DNA of 64,000 bases from Cichorium intybus (GCA_023525715.1 CM042009.1:124431319-124495318), one strand, 5' to 3'; counted from the first letter of the stretch, positions 15,546-32,008 are shown. Program-made: numbers and translations. Notes: generated from the sequence alone by a model not told the origin.

Positions 15546-17380
15546 ATATAACTGTAATATGCATTTATTTTTGTTTTTTGTAAACATATTTTGAAGATAT
15601 ATTATGCAATTGGTCACATAAAAGTATATAGAATAAAGGATGTTGGTTTGAAATTAAATCATTCAAATATATTCTCAGTCATCGGATGAATAATACGCTA
15701 GTTAAAGATGATAACATCAGGGTGAATATGACATCGTTATTTAAATAATAAGGATGTGTGGTATGCCCCGCGTTCTGCTGAGGTGGCAGATACGACGCGG
15801 GTGGAACTCCCATAAACAACGCCCACTACTGCGTCCCGCATTCTGCGTTACATGTCCCCAGGAGCACGCACCGGAACATGCCGTCATCTCTTCCTATTGG
15901 TCATTTTCCTTCTCTCTCTCCCTCTTTTCTCGTCATCTTATATTCTCACACCCACAACCTAATAATACATGAAAAAGAATTATTCATTAAAATTTAAAAG
16001 GGTCCTATTATATATACCACTTTTTACTTACTTTACCCTTTTTAATTAGTACTTTGTTGTTGGACTAACGTTGACATTTATTTTATACTTTAATTATTAC
16101 ATCATTATTTATATATTTTCTTTCAAATTCATTTTCTCTTTCATAAAATATATAAAACAACAAAAACATAAAATTTAAGATGCTCCAAATTAAATCTCCT
16201 TAAATATTAAATAAATATTATTATTTCTTTTATCATTTTATTTTTTAAAATATAATATTTTTAAAATATAATTGTTTATTATTATTATAACAATGTTTTT
16301 TATTAATTAATAATTATATTTTACATGTTTTTTGATTTTTGATTTTTTGTCTTTTTTTCTTCTTCGTTACAGTTTTCATATTTTTCATGTCACTTTATTT
16401 TTTGCAACAATTTAGTTTTTCATATTATGTTTTTATTTTTTTCGTTTTTTAAACAATTCAGCATCCGACCACTTAATCGAACCAAGAAAACACGACAATT
16501 CGACGATGAGAAAGCAGTGATCGACAGTAAGTAAAGATTTTATTAATATTTTATTTAATAAAAGATGTAATTATTGTAAATAAAAAGTAAAACTATTGTG
16601 TTCATGTTCGTTCATTTATTAAATAAATGAACATAAACGAACTTTCCGTCAAACAGTTCACGACCGGTTCGGTAAACATTCGGTTCGTTTACAACCCTAG
16701 CCGACATTAAGACAACATTACTCGGTGAAATCGGGAGAAAGTGAGACTGATGAGATCGATCGGCGGTGAGATCAAGTGTGAGAGGCGATCGATGAGATGA
16801 GATTGAAAACCGGAGCCGGTGAGTTGACGATAAGACGGTGTTGCGTCGGCAATGAGACGATGAATAAGAAATACAATTATATATTAAAATAATTATAATT
16901 AATATTAATTTATATATAAAATATTGTGATTATTAGTTAATAATTATTAGATAATAATTTTACAATGATTATAAAAAAAATAAAACTATTATGTAATAAT
17001 TATATTTATTTTAGGAAAAAAAAGTAATAATTAGGAGGTAAAAGCAGAATTGCAAATTATAGACAAAAAGTTAAAATAATTATAATTACTTAAAAAAACA
17101 AAAAATAATAATTAGAATGTAAAATTAAACTTTAAAATGAATATAATTAGATGGACCCAAATTTAAAATGGTCGTATTTAGGTTTAGGAGTACATCTTTC
17201 TCAAGACCACTTTTCATTTATCAAAAAGTAACCGGTTACATCCTTAAATGAGACCGTGAATTTGAGAAAGTTCCACACACAATTTACTACTTTTCTAGAT
17301 GATACCTCGTGCATTAATTACATTCACGAGCATTACATTAATTTTGTGAGTTGAACTTAGAGCTTTTGAATATAAGACGC
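15546..17380. other. AT-rich intergenic stretch with a small GC-richer block
   Basis: Mostly AT-rich. The block 15754-15900 is GC-richer (cccgcgttctgctgaggtgg) and runs into ttcctattgg and a CT-rich stretch. A similar layout occurs at 32200-32380 next to a Harbinger remnant, so it may be a piece of a related non-autonomous element. No gene supported. Confidence 0.3.
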
Positions 17381-18792
17381 ATAGATGATTCTTATTCAGG
17401 AGATTGTGAGTTTGATCCTCATCAATGAAGCAAAGAAAATACATATTATGTTTAGAACCTACATAACAAACATTTTAATCACTTTAGCAACTTTAGCTGA
17501 AGGTAACTTTGTCTATATTTTTAAGAAATATATTTCTTGCACCAATAACAGAGAAAATCATTTTTTGTTTACAAATTCTTTTAGAAAACCGGTTGAACTA
17601 CATTAATAATTCCTTTTCAGACTTCTCAAAATTTTTTAGCCTAAAGGTTGTCTACTCCATCGAAAACAATATTAAAGTTTTTCAACAAATAATAATAATA
17701 AAACAACTATGCAAATTTTCCAACAAAGAAAATGAAAATAACTGCACTCAAACAACTCATTTTTGTATTCTGATCAAAACCCAAATGAAAATAATTGCAC
17801 CCAAATTTAATTTAGGTACTCTTTGTTATCATATGGTTTGGACATCTAATTGTGCTAATGTAAACTTTACGTCTCAAAATTTTAGCCCATAAAACTGGTT
17901 TCATCAGGTTCAACAACTTGTCGTTCTATGTGACATGCTACGTAGGCTAATTCTGACCATATTCATCCATACGGTGCTAACATGACATCTACCTGGAATT
18001 TAGAAACATATATATTTCCTTTTTACTAAAATCAAATTTATAGGACCAATAAATAATTAAGAAACCAAAACTATAATTTTCTTTTCTTAATTAAAAACCA
18101 ATAAACCGGCAAACCATTGGCTTCGACACTGCCACTAACCACCACCATCATGTCCGGCAACCACCACCACCACCAAGAAACCACCATCTCCGATCAGTTT
18201 GATAACTGAGAAAAATCACGGCTCTGGGAAGTGGGAACATCGTGTCTGACAACAGGCCCAATCAACAGGGGACAATAGCATGACCCAAATTCCCGAAAGC
18301 CCACCTTGCTCGATTACTCAAATCATGCTTAAAAGCTTGGGCCATAGTAAGCCTAGAAGAACGAAATCACTAGATCTTATTTTGTTTCCGAGTTGCAACT
18401 CTTTGATCTCTCACAATGGATCCCTTCTTAGTAAGACCGACCAAGTGCAACGAACAGCCGGCGGTATGACGACAGATCGATTAATTCTTCCAACACCTCC
18501 GGGAAAAAAACAATAGAACCAAATTTACTAGACGTGATATTAATTCAGCCAAAATAAATCAAATTTTAAGTAATTTTCGTTACATTTTATGTATTACGAT
18601 TATAATAAATTGTTGATGTGTCACATGAATTTTATGTAAAAAAGGTCGGTCCTTGAACAATGCATATAAGTTGATCCACATCCTATCGGCCCACAAGATG
18701 TAAATAAGATTTAAGGTAGTTATATAAGAGCTCATTATCCACAAAAAGTTTCAATCCATATTGAACTATAGAGAAGTTATATAACCACCTAA
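17381..18792. other. Intergenic stretch, nothing recognised
   Basis: Contains open stretches up to 127 codons, but their composition is that of AT-rich DNA and no family is recognisable. A run of CCACCA triplets lies near 18135-18185. Confidence 0.4.
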
Positions 18793-19310
18793 ATGGCAAT
18801 ATCTTTGACCAATTCTTCATGGAAAGAGGTGTTCGACATTGAAGAGAAAAAGAAAGATGGCATGGGTTGCTTGGGACAAGTTCCAACTAAAGAGGGTTGG
18901 GTTGAGATCCAAAATTGGTGGTACTGTCTCGGGTCTAATACCTCCTGTTGTGTGGAACTTTTACAGACCAAAACCTCTTTCATTGGAACCGAATATCTAA
19001 CTAAGGCAAACGAAGCTATTGTCCTAATCTTCCTATGGGTGATTTGGTCATTTCGTAACAAAAATACTTTCACCGGGGTAACAACACCATGACTGGAGCT
19101 AGCTATGGAAATTTAGGTGCTGTCTCATCTTTGGATTAATGCTAGAAAGAAAAAAAGGGAAACTTGTAGTATGGGAAGTTTGGAAACGGAATCCGGTGAA
19201 TGAACTAAGAAATAGTCTTAGTTAATGTAATTCTTTATCTATTTTCTTATTCTGCCCGCTAGCTTGTACCCTTTTTTCTTTTCATTAATAAATCATTCCT
19301 TTAAAAAAAA
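18793..19310 (+). mobile_element. 3' end of a LINE retrotransposon
   Basis: A 99-codon open stretch (18793-19092) has the C-terminal pattern of plant LINE reverse-transcriptase proteins, ending IFLWVIWSFRNKNTFTG. Downstream come decayed codons, a short 3' untranslated region and an A-rich tail near 19300. Everything upstream of this region of the element is missing, as expected for 5'-truncated LINE copies. Confidence 0.55.
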
Positions 19311-19534
19311 GAAGTTATTCCACACTCTTTACTACATCACAAGAATTACAACAAAAAACTAGTAAAAGCAATTTAGAGACGTAGATTAAAAATATCAAAC
19401 TACAAAAGGTAAATAAGAAAGCCATAAACAAATGAACCTTAAAGAAGTTGTGTCATTGGAAATAATAGGAAGATTGATTACGAATCCAACCCAATTGAAC
19501 ATCTATAATGTAATACGAATGACAACACATTAAG

Positions 19535-20249
19535 CAGGGCGGAACACGGATAGAATAACTAGGGGGGCCAAAAATAAAACTTCAAAAATAAAACCCAACA
19601 TCTATATTTTTTGTTACCAAACATAGATTATCCTATTGTGTTTGATTTATTTTCATTAATAAATAACAATATTTATTTGGTACAATCAACACTAAATTAT
19701 TAAAACATAAAATATTATGTTATGCTAATATAAAATCACTAAGGAAAAATATTGATTTGACAGTACACACCAACTATGCAAAGGACAAAAGCTTCTATGT
19801 TTTTACTCTTCTAAATTGACATTGACAATTTGACACCACATATTGGCGGTGCCTAACGTCAATTCTAAAACGGCAGTTCAAAACCATAGCGGCACAAATG
19901 CACAATTAGGGTTTTGTAGTTTTTACTTTAACTTCCTTTCATCTATTTTCGTTTTGTGGGCTTTTTTATTAGAGCAGTTCATTTTATTACTTTTTGAAAA
20001 TTTGAGAGTGTTGATAAGATTGTTTAAATCTTTTCATCGGTTATTGAGGAATAGATTCATCCCCATGAACTCGCCATTTTTTTCGGCGTTTGAAAATTTG
20101 TTTGACTTTTTTTGGTGTGGCGTCCTACTTCAACTACATCAGCAAGAGAAGACTCGTTGGAAGACCAAATTCTTGAAGACTTTTAGTAAGTTATTAAGCC
20201 GAAAAACAGGGGGCCATGGCCCCCTGGCCCCTTAAAGGTTCTGCCCCTG
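19535..20249. mobile_element. Short element with GC-rich inverted ends
   Basis: The left end cagggcggaac...aggggggcc and the right end, reversed, caggggcagaac...ggggcc form imperfect terminal inverted repeats of a type common in plant hAT-like MITEs. The interior is AT-rich. It includes an open stretch of 130 codons (19843-20235) with no recognisable product, which runs into the right inverted repeat. I did not find a clear 8-bp target duplication, so exact borders and superfamily are uncertain. Confidence 0.45.
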
Positions 20250-20305
20250 AATTGACCATACGATCACACCTATAATCCACCACATGTTCAACTAACCGAC
20301 CCGAA

Positions 20306-21080
20306 ATGATATATATCGACTCCATTGTCAAGCTATGGTTGTATAGTACTCTCTCTCAAACTCTCTTACAAACGATTCTCAAAACAAACACCATTGTTGA
20401 TCAAAATTGGGTTAGTCTTGAACAACTTTTACGTGTTAACAAGGAAGCACAGGAAGTGACCTTGGATAGTGAGCTTCAATGTATTTCCATGGGTGATATT
20501 TCAGTGCACGACTATTGCACAAAGATCACAGGCATTGCGGGTCTTTTTGTCGACATTGAAGAACCTGTGCTTGACAAGAATCTCGTCTTTACACTATAAA
20601 TGGGTTGTCAAGTAAGTTTGATCACAATGAAACTATAATCCATCACAAGTCTCCTCTCCCATTGTTCGTCGAAACCCGATCAATGCTCTTTTTAGAGAGC
20701 AAAGAATGAATCAAACTTGTGCCATCATTTCGACCCATGACTCGCATACATCTTCACTGTCTTTTTTGTATGTGGATGACAACCCTTCTCACTGTGGCAA
20801 CATATGCTATAATGATCGCAGAGGTGGCAACAATAACAATCGTCGCCAAGATTATTTATACCCACCTGAATAGTAGCACCTAAACCACAGCAACACCCAG
20901 CCATGATATGGCTGGGTTTACTTTCCACCACCACTGCCACCGCCTATGCACATTGGCCAGTGTTAGCTTTCATCCCACGTTCCTCCAGCCTACAAATATT
21001 CAGTAGGCCTCTAGGGTCCTTCAATAGTTTACCAACCTTCAACAGTAGCCCACGAACATTCAGGAGACCAATACCTTAAC
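20306..21080 (+). pseudogene. Ty1/copia gag remnant
   Basis: The open stretch 20306-20599 has the plant copia gag pattern: WVSLEQLLRVNKEAQ, then LQCISMGDISVHDYCTKI and a GLFVDIEEPVLDKNLV segment. Similarity continues out of frame past 20600 (phrases like SMLFLESKE) into a His/Gly/Pro-rich tail near 20940. A stop follows residue 97. No pol region follows, so it is a fragment. Confidence 0.55.
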
Positions 21081-21099
21081 AAGTATGAGATATTTCTAT

Positions 21100-21793
21100 A
21101 AACAGCATGAATGATCTTTTAGGGTTACACCCAAGGCGTAATTAAAAGGACAAAATAAAATAAATGTGAAACTATAAGGGTACATTAGGTAATTTTTCAT
21201 TCTCATAATTAATCGAAAACTAAGGAAGGGGAAATGAGTAATTAAGCCAAAAATGATAGGTGATAAGGGTTATCACTTATGTGCTTGATAAGTGGATAAG
21301 GCATTCCATATGGAGTGATCCTGAATAAATGCCTCATCTATATAAAGAGGCATAAGGGAGGCAACTTGAAGCACAAGTTTGAAACACTAATTTCCCTTTA
21401 TGGAGTTGTCCTCCTCTCTCTTTCCTCATTCCCTCTTGCCTATATTTTGGGCAACAAAACCCTAGGGTTTTTTCAAACCCTAGACGCCACCTCTCTGTCC
21501 AACTCCCTATTGATCTGGATGTCTAGACGTCCAAGTTAGTCAATGTTTCCTTTCATTTTAAGGACATAAGCACTGACACTCCCATTCTCTTACAACTTAC
21601 AACTCATTAGGGCTTTGAAGATTTCGAATCGCTCCCATCTATATTGGACTAAAACCATGTCCTTTAGCTGATTGACCACTTTGTACACCCTAAGGTTTAT
21701 TGACACGTCGTAGTCGTTGTTGTGGTCAAAAATACTAAATATATACCTTACGGCTCATTAGCTAGCGACAAGTAAGGGTCGAGCCAAGGAGTT
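21100..21793. other. Stretch with promoter-like motifs, unassigned
   Basis: Contains tctatataaagagg at about 21339-21352, followed by CT-rich sequence and a ccctagggttt palindrome near 21460. This resembles the transcribed part of a plant LTR. It follows a copia gag remnant and might be its LTR, but no second copy was found here to prove it. Confidence 0.25.
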
Positions 21794-22634
21794 TGTAACG
21801 CCAAGACATGTTTTATTATATAATTATAATAAAAGGGCAAATTGGTCATTTTACCTTAGAAGGGTAAATTGGTCTTTTGGACAGAAAAGTATTTGGTTTG
21901 AAATAATATTTTGAGTTTTGGACTTAAAATGTTATAAAAACGGATTTTTGGTCATTTTACCACAAAAGGGTAATTTGGTCATTTGACCATGTGAAGGACC
22001 AAATATGAAAAATATTGTTGTTTGTGGCAAATGTATAAAGAATGAAAGTTTTATTGTAATAAAACTTGTTTATTGTGGCAAAAGTTCAAGAAAATGAACT
22101 TAAGGACTAAATTTGCAATTTCTGGAAGTATAAATAGTGGGAATGTTCTCCCATTTTGTGCAGATTTTAGAAGCTTACGGGAGAGGGCTTTTGTGAAGGA
22201 TTTTCCAGAAATTGAAGGATTCTTGAAGGATTGAAGTATGGAATTGGAATTATAGCTTGGAATTGATGATTCCTAAGCTTGAAAGGTTAGTTTTAATCAA
22301 GTTCTTGAAGTGTTCTTGATTTGGTTTTATAGAAACTGAAATTTGTAAATTTCAGTTATGATTATGTGTTTAAATGGTTTAATACTTCCATTAAGTCATG
22401 TTAATAAGGACTTAACTCAAGAAAATGGAAGTAGATTGCTATTTATGATGAATTTGAAGTTTTGGGGTTGTTAGAACTAAGAACCCTAATTCTTCATATT
22501 GATTGATTTAGTTGTTTTGAATGGTTGAAAACCTTGTTTTGATATAAGGTTTTAGCCTAGAAACAAACCCCAATCGATTAAGGACTGGATTAAGGACTTA
22601 ATGGGCCAAAACGGCTTGCTACAGTGCATAAATC

Positions 22635-22745
22635 GCGACTGGCCAGGAGGTCTGCCTAGCCGCAGGGCGCAGCGCGCCCAGGACAAGGGCGGGGTGCGCC
22701 CAGGCGCAGTGCGCCCATACCCTGGCGCGGTGCGCCCTCCAGGCA
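22635..22745. repeat. GC-rich palindrome cluster in the solo LTR
   Basis: A roughly 110-bp island dominated by variants of GCGCAGTGCGCCC within AT-rich DNA. Counterparts occur in both Gypsy-2 LTRs (about 47876-47935 and 54575-54630) as GCGCACTGCGCC units. It lies between the first part of the LTR and the region that ends the LTR, and may be a regulatory or RNA-structure element. Confidence 0.6.
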
Positions 22746-23119
22746 GGGGATCAAAAATGCTAACTTTCGTTTGGCTTGTCCGTTTGACCTCAAACTTGAA
22801 CCGTAGACTCGTTATGGTCTAAAAAGTTGGGGCAAATTATTAAATTGAGTTTTCGACCCCTCGGGGGCACTGTAGATCGATTCGAATGCCTCGGTGAATA
22901 GTAAAATTCATAAAAAGTTAGTAAACGGAAAGTTTATTAACTAGGCATTGTTTGTAATGATATTGTATTGAATTCTATTGTATTAAAGTCAATTGGAAGA
23001 ATTATTAACCTATTATCATTTGGTATATAAATGAATATATAGGTATGGGACAAAATGGTTGTGGTGCACGCAAAGGCAAGAAACAACCGGGATTTAAATG
23101 CAGCTAGTATCCAGGTGAG

Positions 23120-24632
23120 CAGTGTTGTAAAAGTCGGCCTAGGCGGGCGCCTAGGCGCTAGGCGGACCAAAACTGCACACGTTTAGTGCTATGCGCCTTA
23201 ATTAGTCGGGCGTGGTCAACATCGGTCAAAACCGGGCTAGGCGGTCAAAGACGGTCAAAGAGGCGACAATTAAAGTGTTCAAAAATGCCTCTTTTTTGAC
23301 CTAATCACCAAATTCGTCATCTCCCTCCCAATCGATCCCGTCTCCCTCCCGATCGACCCCGCCTCCATTTCAGGTTCGTTCTTCTCCGCTGCCTCCAGCC
23401 TCCTCATCCGGTTCCTCCGGTAATCTTCTTCCTCGGTAAACCGCCGCCTCAGCATACACTGCTTGCTCGGTAAGCTTCTTCATGATTTCTTGGACACGGT
23501 TATTCCTCACCCAAATTATATGATACGGTTCTTCCTTAGTCAAGTTTTATCTTAATAAGCTTCTTCACGATCTCTCTGATTTCTCATTTTTCTGATAATG
23601 ATATACAGATTTATCTTATTTCGTTGATTTCTGATATCTTATTTTTCTGATTCCTCAGTCGAGTTATTTAATTTTTCTTATTCCTCAGTCGATTTTTCTG
23701 ATTCCTCAGTCGAGTTGCAGGTCATCGCAAGAGAGAGGAAGAGAGTTGCAGGCTGATGCAATTGCTAAACTTTTGAAGGTCTAGTTTCAATATTCGAGTT
23801 GCAGGTCATCGCATGTTTTGTTAACTTCCCTGGTTCTAGTTTACAAGCTTCAAATTAAAAGGTTTTATTCCAAATTTTGATTTTGTTTTTATGATTGCAG
23901 GTTTGAAACAAGTTGCAGGGTCTAGGATATTAGTTGCAGGTTCTAACTGGTCGATTTGAAACAAGTGCAGGTTCATTATCAAGTTTCACATCTAGGATTT
24001 GATTAAAGTTTCATTATGATTGCAGGTTCATTATCAAGTTTCACATCTAGGATTTGATTAATTCCAGGTTTAATATGATTGCAGGTTCATTATCAAGTTT
24101 CACATCTAGGATTTGATTAAAGTTATAGTTATTTCCAGGTTTATATTTCACTTTTGGTATACCTACTATTGATTATCATTGGTTCTCATTCTAGTTTGTC
24201 TTCATGCACACCAAGTGTTTGATAAATTGCTCAAGAGAATCTCAAAGCTATTGAAGGCTTAATTACATTCCAGTTAGTGATTACATTCCAGATGATGTTG
24301 GCATGGATGAGCCTGATGTCAGTGTTTGACCATATTTAAACATTTTCATATGATAGTTTCAAGTGGCCCAAAAGAAGAGTCTGGACCAGATGATGTTGGC
24401 ATGGATGAGCCTGATATCAGTGGAGACTGGAGAACATAAGAGTCATGACAATGCTTCTTCACAAATGGTATGCAGTTATGATATAAAACTATTTTTTTGC
24501 AAGAATTATTTTCTACCAAAAAAGTTATCATATGAGGAAAAGATTTTAATAACTTATATTAAGCCATAGTGTCCATGTATACTCATTACATTGCTAAATT
24601 TAGGAGCTTTTTGGTCATACGGAAGTGTTAGG

Positions 24633-24704
<72 letters not shown>

Positions 24705-24829
24705 AAAAAAAATAAAACTTATTACATTTAATACTCCCCGCCTAGGCGCCGACTAGTCCTCGCCTAGACCGACTAGTCCTAGGCGCCAGTCGACCGCCCA
24801 CCTACCGCCTGGCGACTTCTACAACCTTG
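23120..24829 (+). mobile_element. Non-autonomous hAT-like element, copy B
   Basis: Same ends as copy A (CAGTGTTGTAAAAGTCG, and reversed CAAGGTTGTAGAAGTCG) and a perfect 8-bp target duplication CAGGTGAG at 23112-23119 and 24830-24837, diagnostic of hAT. It shares long internal stretches with copy A (for example tcgagttgcaggtcatcgca) and the GCCTAGGCG subterminal repeats. It contains a TA tract near its right end. No transposase is encoded. It sits inside the solo LTR, so it inserted after that LTR. Confidence 0.92.
24639..24702. repeat. (TA)n microsatellite inside hAT copy B
   Basis: A 64-bp TA tract about 130 bp from the right end of the element. Copy A has only atatatataat near the matching place. 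Confidence 0.95.
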
Positions 24830-24935
24830 CAGGTGAGTAATCTCACTGATATCATATGTGATATATGATGATTGAATTGTTACAGGTTGGAACAGCTTCG
24901 AGGGACGAAAACGACAAGTGTAAAATATATGTAAA

Positions 24936-24992
24936 AGACAAGACCAGATAAGCCGTGAGTCATTGCGATGACAAGAACGGAGCTGTGAGTCA

Positions 24993-25088
<96 letters not shown>

Positions 25089-25455
25089 TATGATATGACA
25101 AGACCAAATAAGCCGTGAGTCTGATAAAGACAAGAACGGAGCTGTGAGTCAACAATATTGACATGACAATACCAGATAAGCCGTGAGTCTGATAAAGACA
25201 AGAACGGAGCTGTGAGTCAACAATATTGACATGACAATACCAGATAAGCCGTGAGTCTATTATAGACAAGAATGGAGCTGTGAGTCAGTCGATATTAATG
25301 GTACGACAATACCAGATAAGCCGTGAGTCTTTAATAGACAAGAACGGAGCTGTGAGTCAAACCTATATATAGACAAGACCGGATAAGCCGTGAGTCTAGG
25401 CAACAGCGGGCTAACCCGTGAGCCAAGGCAACAGCGGGCTAACCCGTGAGCCATA
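24936..25455. repeat. LTR tandem array with (TA)n
   Basis: Repeated units of about 65-75 bp, each with a gataagccgtgagtc half and an aacggagctgtgagtca half, followed by shorter cagcgggctaacccgtgag units. A TA tract (24997-25085) interrupts the first unit. Fewer copies of the same units occur in the Gypsy-2 LTRs near 47165-47390 and 53860-54080. Confidence 0.85.
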
Positions 25456-26351
25456 TTTGATTTTTTATTGTATGATATTCTGGTGCGGCCTATACGGCTA
25501 TGATTCTGGATGTTATATCCAACTGGTGCGGCCTATATGGCTACGATATTATTATATATAGACGGTGCGGCCTTATGGCTACGATTTCGGGTTGCTGAAC
25601 CTAAACTGGTGCGGCCTTCGGGCTATGATTCATATGCTGGAAATGTTTTGGTACGGCTTGTATAGCCACGACAAATGATACGACTTATATAGTCATGATA
25701 TATGGTATAGTCAGGTATGACTAAGAAAGATGGGACAGAAAGGGTACATAATTGATTTGAATGATATGCAAATAACAGACTGGATATGATAAAGTGTACA
25801 ATTACCTGATGTGATTTGAAAATCACATGATATCACGATTCGGCCGGTAAGGCTATGCAGTAGGATATGAAATCCTAAGATACATACGAATAGCCGGTAA
25901 GGCTAGTAGTCTGGATTTGATATCCAGACAGATATACATGTTTGGCCAGAAAAGGCTATAAAATGGTATTTGGTAATGAAAGATGAAATAATAGATATAT
26001 GTATCATATATAAAGAATTATATATGGATGTATTTATTGTATACGTTATTTGCAGATATGATTACTCACTGAGCTTTGTAGCTCATACCGTTTGTTAAAT
26101 GTCCCTGCAGGTTAGCATAACCCTGATAAGGGTAAGGATAAAGTCCGTGACTCAAGAACTGGACTTGTAGATGCTGTCAGTAGCAGCCCGGCTTCAAAGG
26201 AGATATGGGTATTATATACTCTCCTTGATACGCTTGTACCCGATTTTATTAAAAGTATACCCCTTTGTACTGGTTTTAAGTACTGAAACCTTTAATTTAA
26301 ATGAAAAATTTTCAGGGGTGTTTTGTTTTAAAAGCCGGGTGTTACAGAGTT

Positions 26352-26970
26352 CGTGGTTGGCACTTTGTGTCAAATATGACCAATCTATAGTGTCACTCTA
26401 TAGATGGTTTCTATTCATACACTCGATCCCCAAAAACGTGAAAAACCGAAAACTATAACTACTAATCCTTACCGAAACAATACATCACAACCAATTAATC
26501 CAACTTAATATGATCTCGAGATCAAACTCAGAAATCAGATCCAAAACAATCCAGAACTATCAAACCAAATAATGAACAATTATAAATAAAACGTGAAACT
26601 ATGATCAAATGTAAATAACGGAAACTTTGCATTCAAACCAAACCCGATCAGAGCCGAATGCTTCTGAATTCAGGTACCAAATCCAATCCAGGTGGTCGAC
26701 GGTGTTCTACAGAACTGGAAAAAGCTCTAAAAATCAAGTTTTACGCTCAAATTGATGACCCCAGAACTGGAAAGAGCTCTAAAAATCAAAGAGAAGTTAG
26801 AACACAATTCCTTTTACAAAACCTTTATGTTGTTACTCGTTCTAATGGGAACTTCCATGATCATCGACGACGGTATTTTAACCCCTGCTATACAGCGTTT
26901 CTGAAGCTAATTTATTTTTTTTTACCATCCGTCGAGGTAACCAAGTGAGGCTAACCCAGGAACCACTCTC
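26352..26970. other. Stretch 3' of the solo LTR, unassigned
   Basis: No clear gene. A short direct repeat around 'agaactggaaa(a/g)agctctaaaaatcaa' is seen near 26712 and 26764. The right part may be decayed sequence of the unknown gene at 26971-27439, because a frameshifted continuation (AVIERVVPGLASL) can be read on the minus strand near 26915-26985. Confidence 0.3.
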
Positions 26971-27439
26971 TCAATCACCGCTTTCCCCAAGTGGTCGAGT
27001 GTATTTCAAGTTATTCGATTCCAACCACTGCACCGCCTGCTCCACCACATCCTCCACCTTCTTCTTCTCATCTGCTGGAATCTTCCCCCCAATCATCTGA
27101 ACCAACAAACTATCGCGAGACCTAGAACCAGATAACAAATCAATCTCACTGAAGATTCACGCATACACACACACACACACGATGTGTGTGTTCTTCCGAA
27201 TGGTCTTCATGATGAGATCTGAAACATTTAGAGTGAAAATGGAGTTCGTTGTTTCGAAACAAAGGTGGGAGTTTGAAGATGAAATAATTAAGAAAATCAA
27301 AGGGAGTCACCGATCAGAGCCTCCAATTGAGTTTCGCCATTACACATACCTCCATTCTCTGGACCGATTTGGGTTCAAATATGAAAAGAGGCTCTGAAAC
27401 TTGGAGATCTGAAAGCGAGGGTACGTCTGGATCCTCCAT
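26971..27439 (-). CDS. Two-exon gene or 5' gene fragment of unknown function
   Basis: Exon 1 (27350-27439, 30 codons) begins MEDPDVPSLSDLQ in a good start context (accaaaATGG) after a CT-rich leader typical of a 5' untranslated region, and ends at a GTATGT donor. The best in-frame acceptor lets exon 2 run from 27144 to a TGA at 26971 and includes a charged, probably helical stretch (KIPADEKKKVEDVVEQAVQW). The 87-residue product has no motif I recognise. A plausible continuation in another frame after residue 80 suggests that a longer gene was truncated or frameshifted. It could also be a gene fragment carried by a transposon. Exon structure is inferred by eye. Confidence 0.4.
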
Positions 27440-27928
27440 TTTGGTTGTGGTTTGTGGATTTATTGAACCAGGCGAATGCTTTGGTGGGAAACCCAGATCA
27501 ACCAACGAGAGAGAGATAGAGAGTGAGGGGACCAGGGTAGTGGGGTGAGGTGTTTTTTTGTTTCTTTTAATTATTAAAATCAATAATAAGTTAAAATAAA
27601 AATCAAGAAGAAAATATAAAGGGCAGTTTAGTCTTTTTACTGACATTTGGACTCTTATTGAAAGAAAAATAAAACCTTGAGGACTCATAAAGTGAAATTT
27701 CAAAAATTGGACTCTTATTGAAAGTTCGGCCAAACCACGAAGATCATTATTGTAATTTACTCTAATAAGAATGTATTTAAAAGTTTCCACCATAATTCAT
27801 ATAAAATCGTTAAATTAGTCTTTACATCCAGGATAACTCTACTACCATTCTAACAGAGTTAATAATACAATAAAAATGAGTATTTGTAGATATTAAAATA
27901 AAAATGTTTAACCTTATTTTGTTGGTGT

Positions 27929-27956
<28 letters not shown>
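27929..27956. repeat. (TA)n at the left border of element E1
   Basis: A 28-bp TA tract directly joined to the left inverted repeat of the element at 27957-30517. Confidence 0.9.

Positions 27957-31919
<3,963 letters not shown>

Positions 31920-32006
<87 letters not shown>
31920..32006. repeat. (TA)n at the right border of E3
   Basis: An 87-bp TA tract. Confidence 0.97.

Positions 32007-32008
<2 letters not shown>

Larger units (their letters stand above)
21794..26346 (+). mobile_element. Solo gypsy LTR of the Gypsy-2 family, with nested insertions
   Basis: Starts TGTAACGCC and ends GGGTGTTACA, and is flanked on both sides by GAGTT (21789-21793 and 26347-26351), a perfect 5-bp target duplication. 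The sequence matches the sense strand of the Gypsy-2 LTRs (46804-48665 and 53503-55351): the same start, the same GC-rich palindrome cluster and the same gataagccgtgagtc repeats. No internal gag-pol is present, so it is a solo LTR, normally the product of LTR-LTR recombination. It is 4553 bp long because it contains a 1710-bp hAT element, two TA tracts and an enlarged tandem array. Confidence 0.9.

Noticed and set aside
17509..17892. 127-codon open frame
   Set aside because: AT-driven composition, no family resemblance, no start context or neighbours to support it.
24936..25455. Regular repeats resembling a CRISPR array
   Set aside because: Units are adjacent with no unique spacers, and they are part of a plant LTR family.
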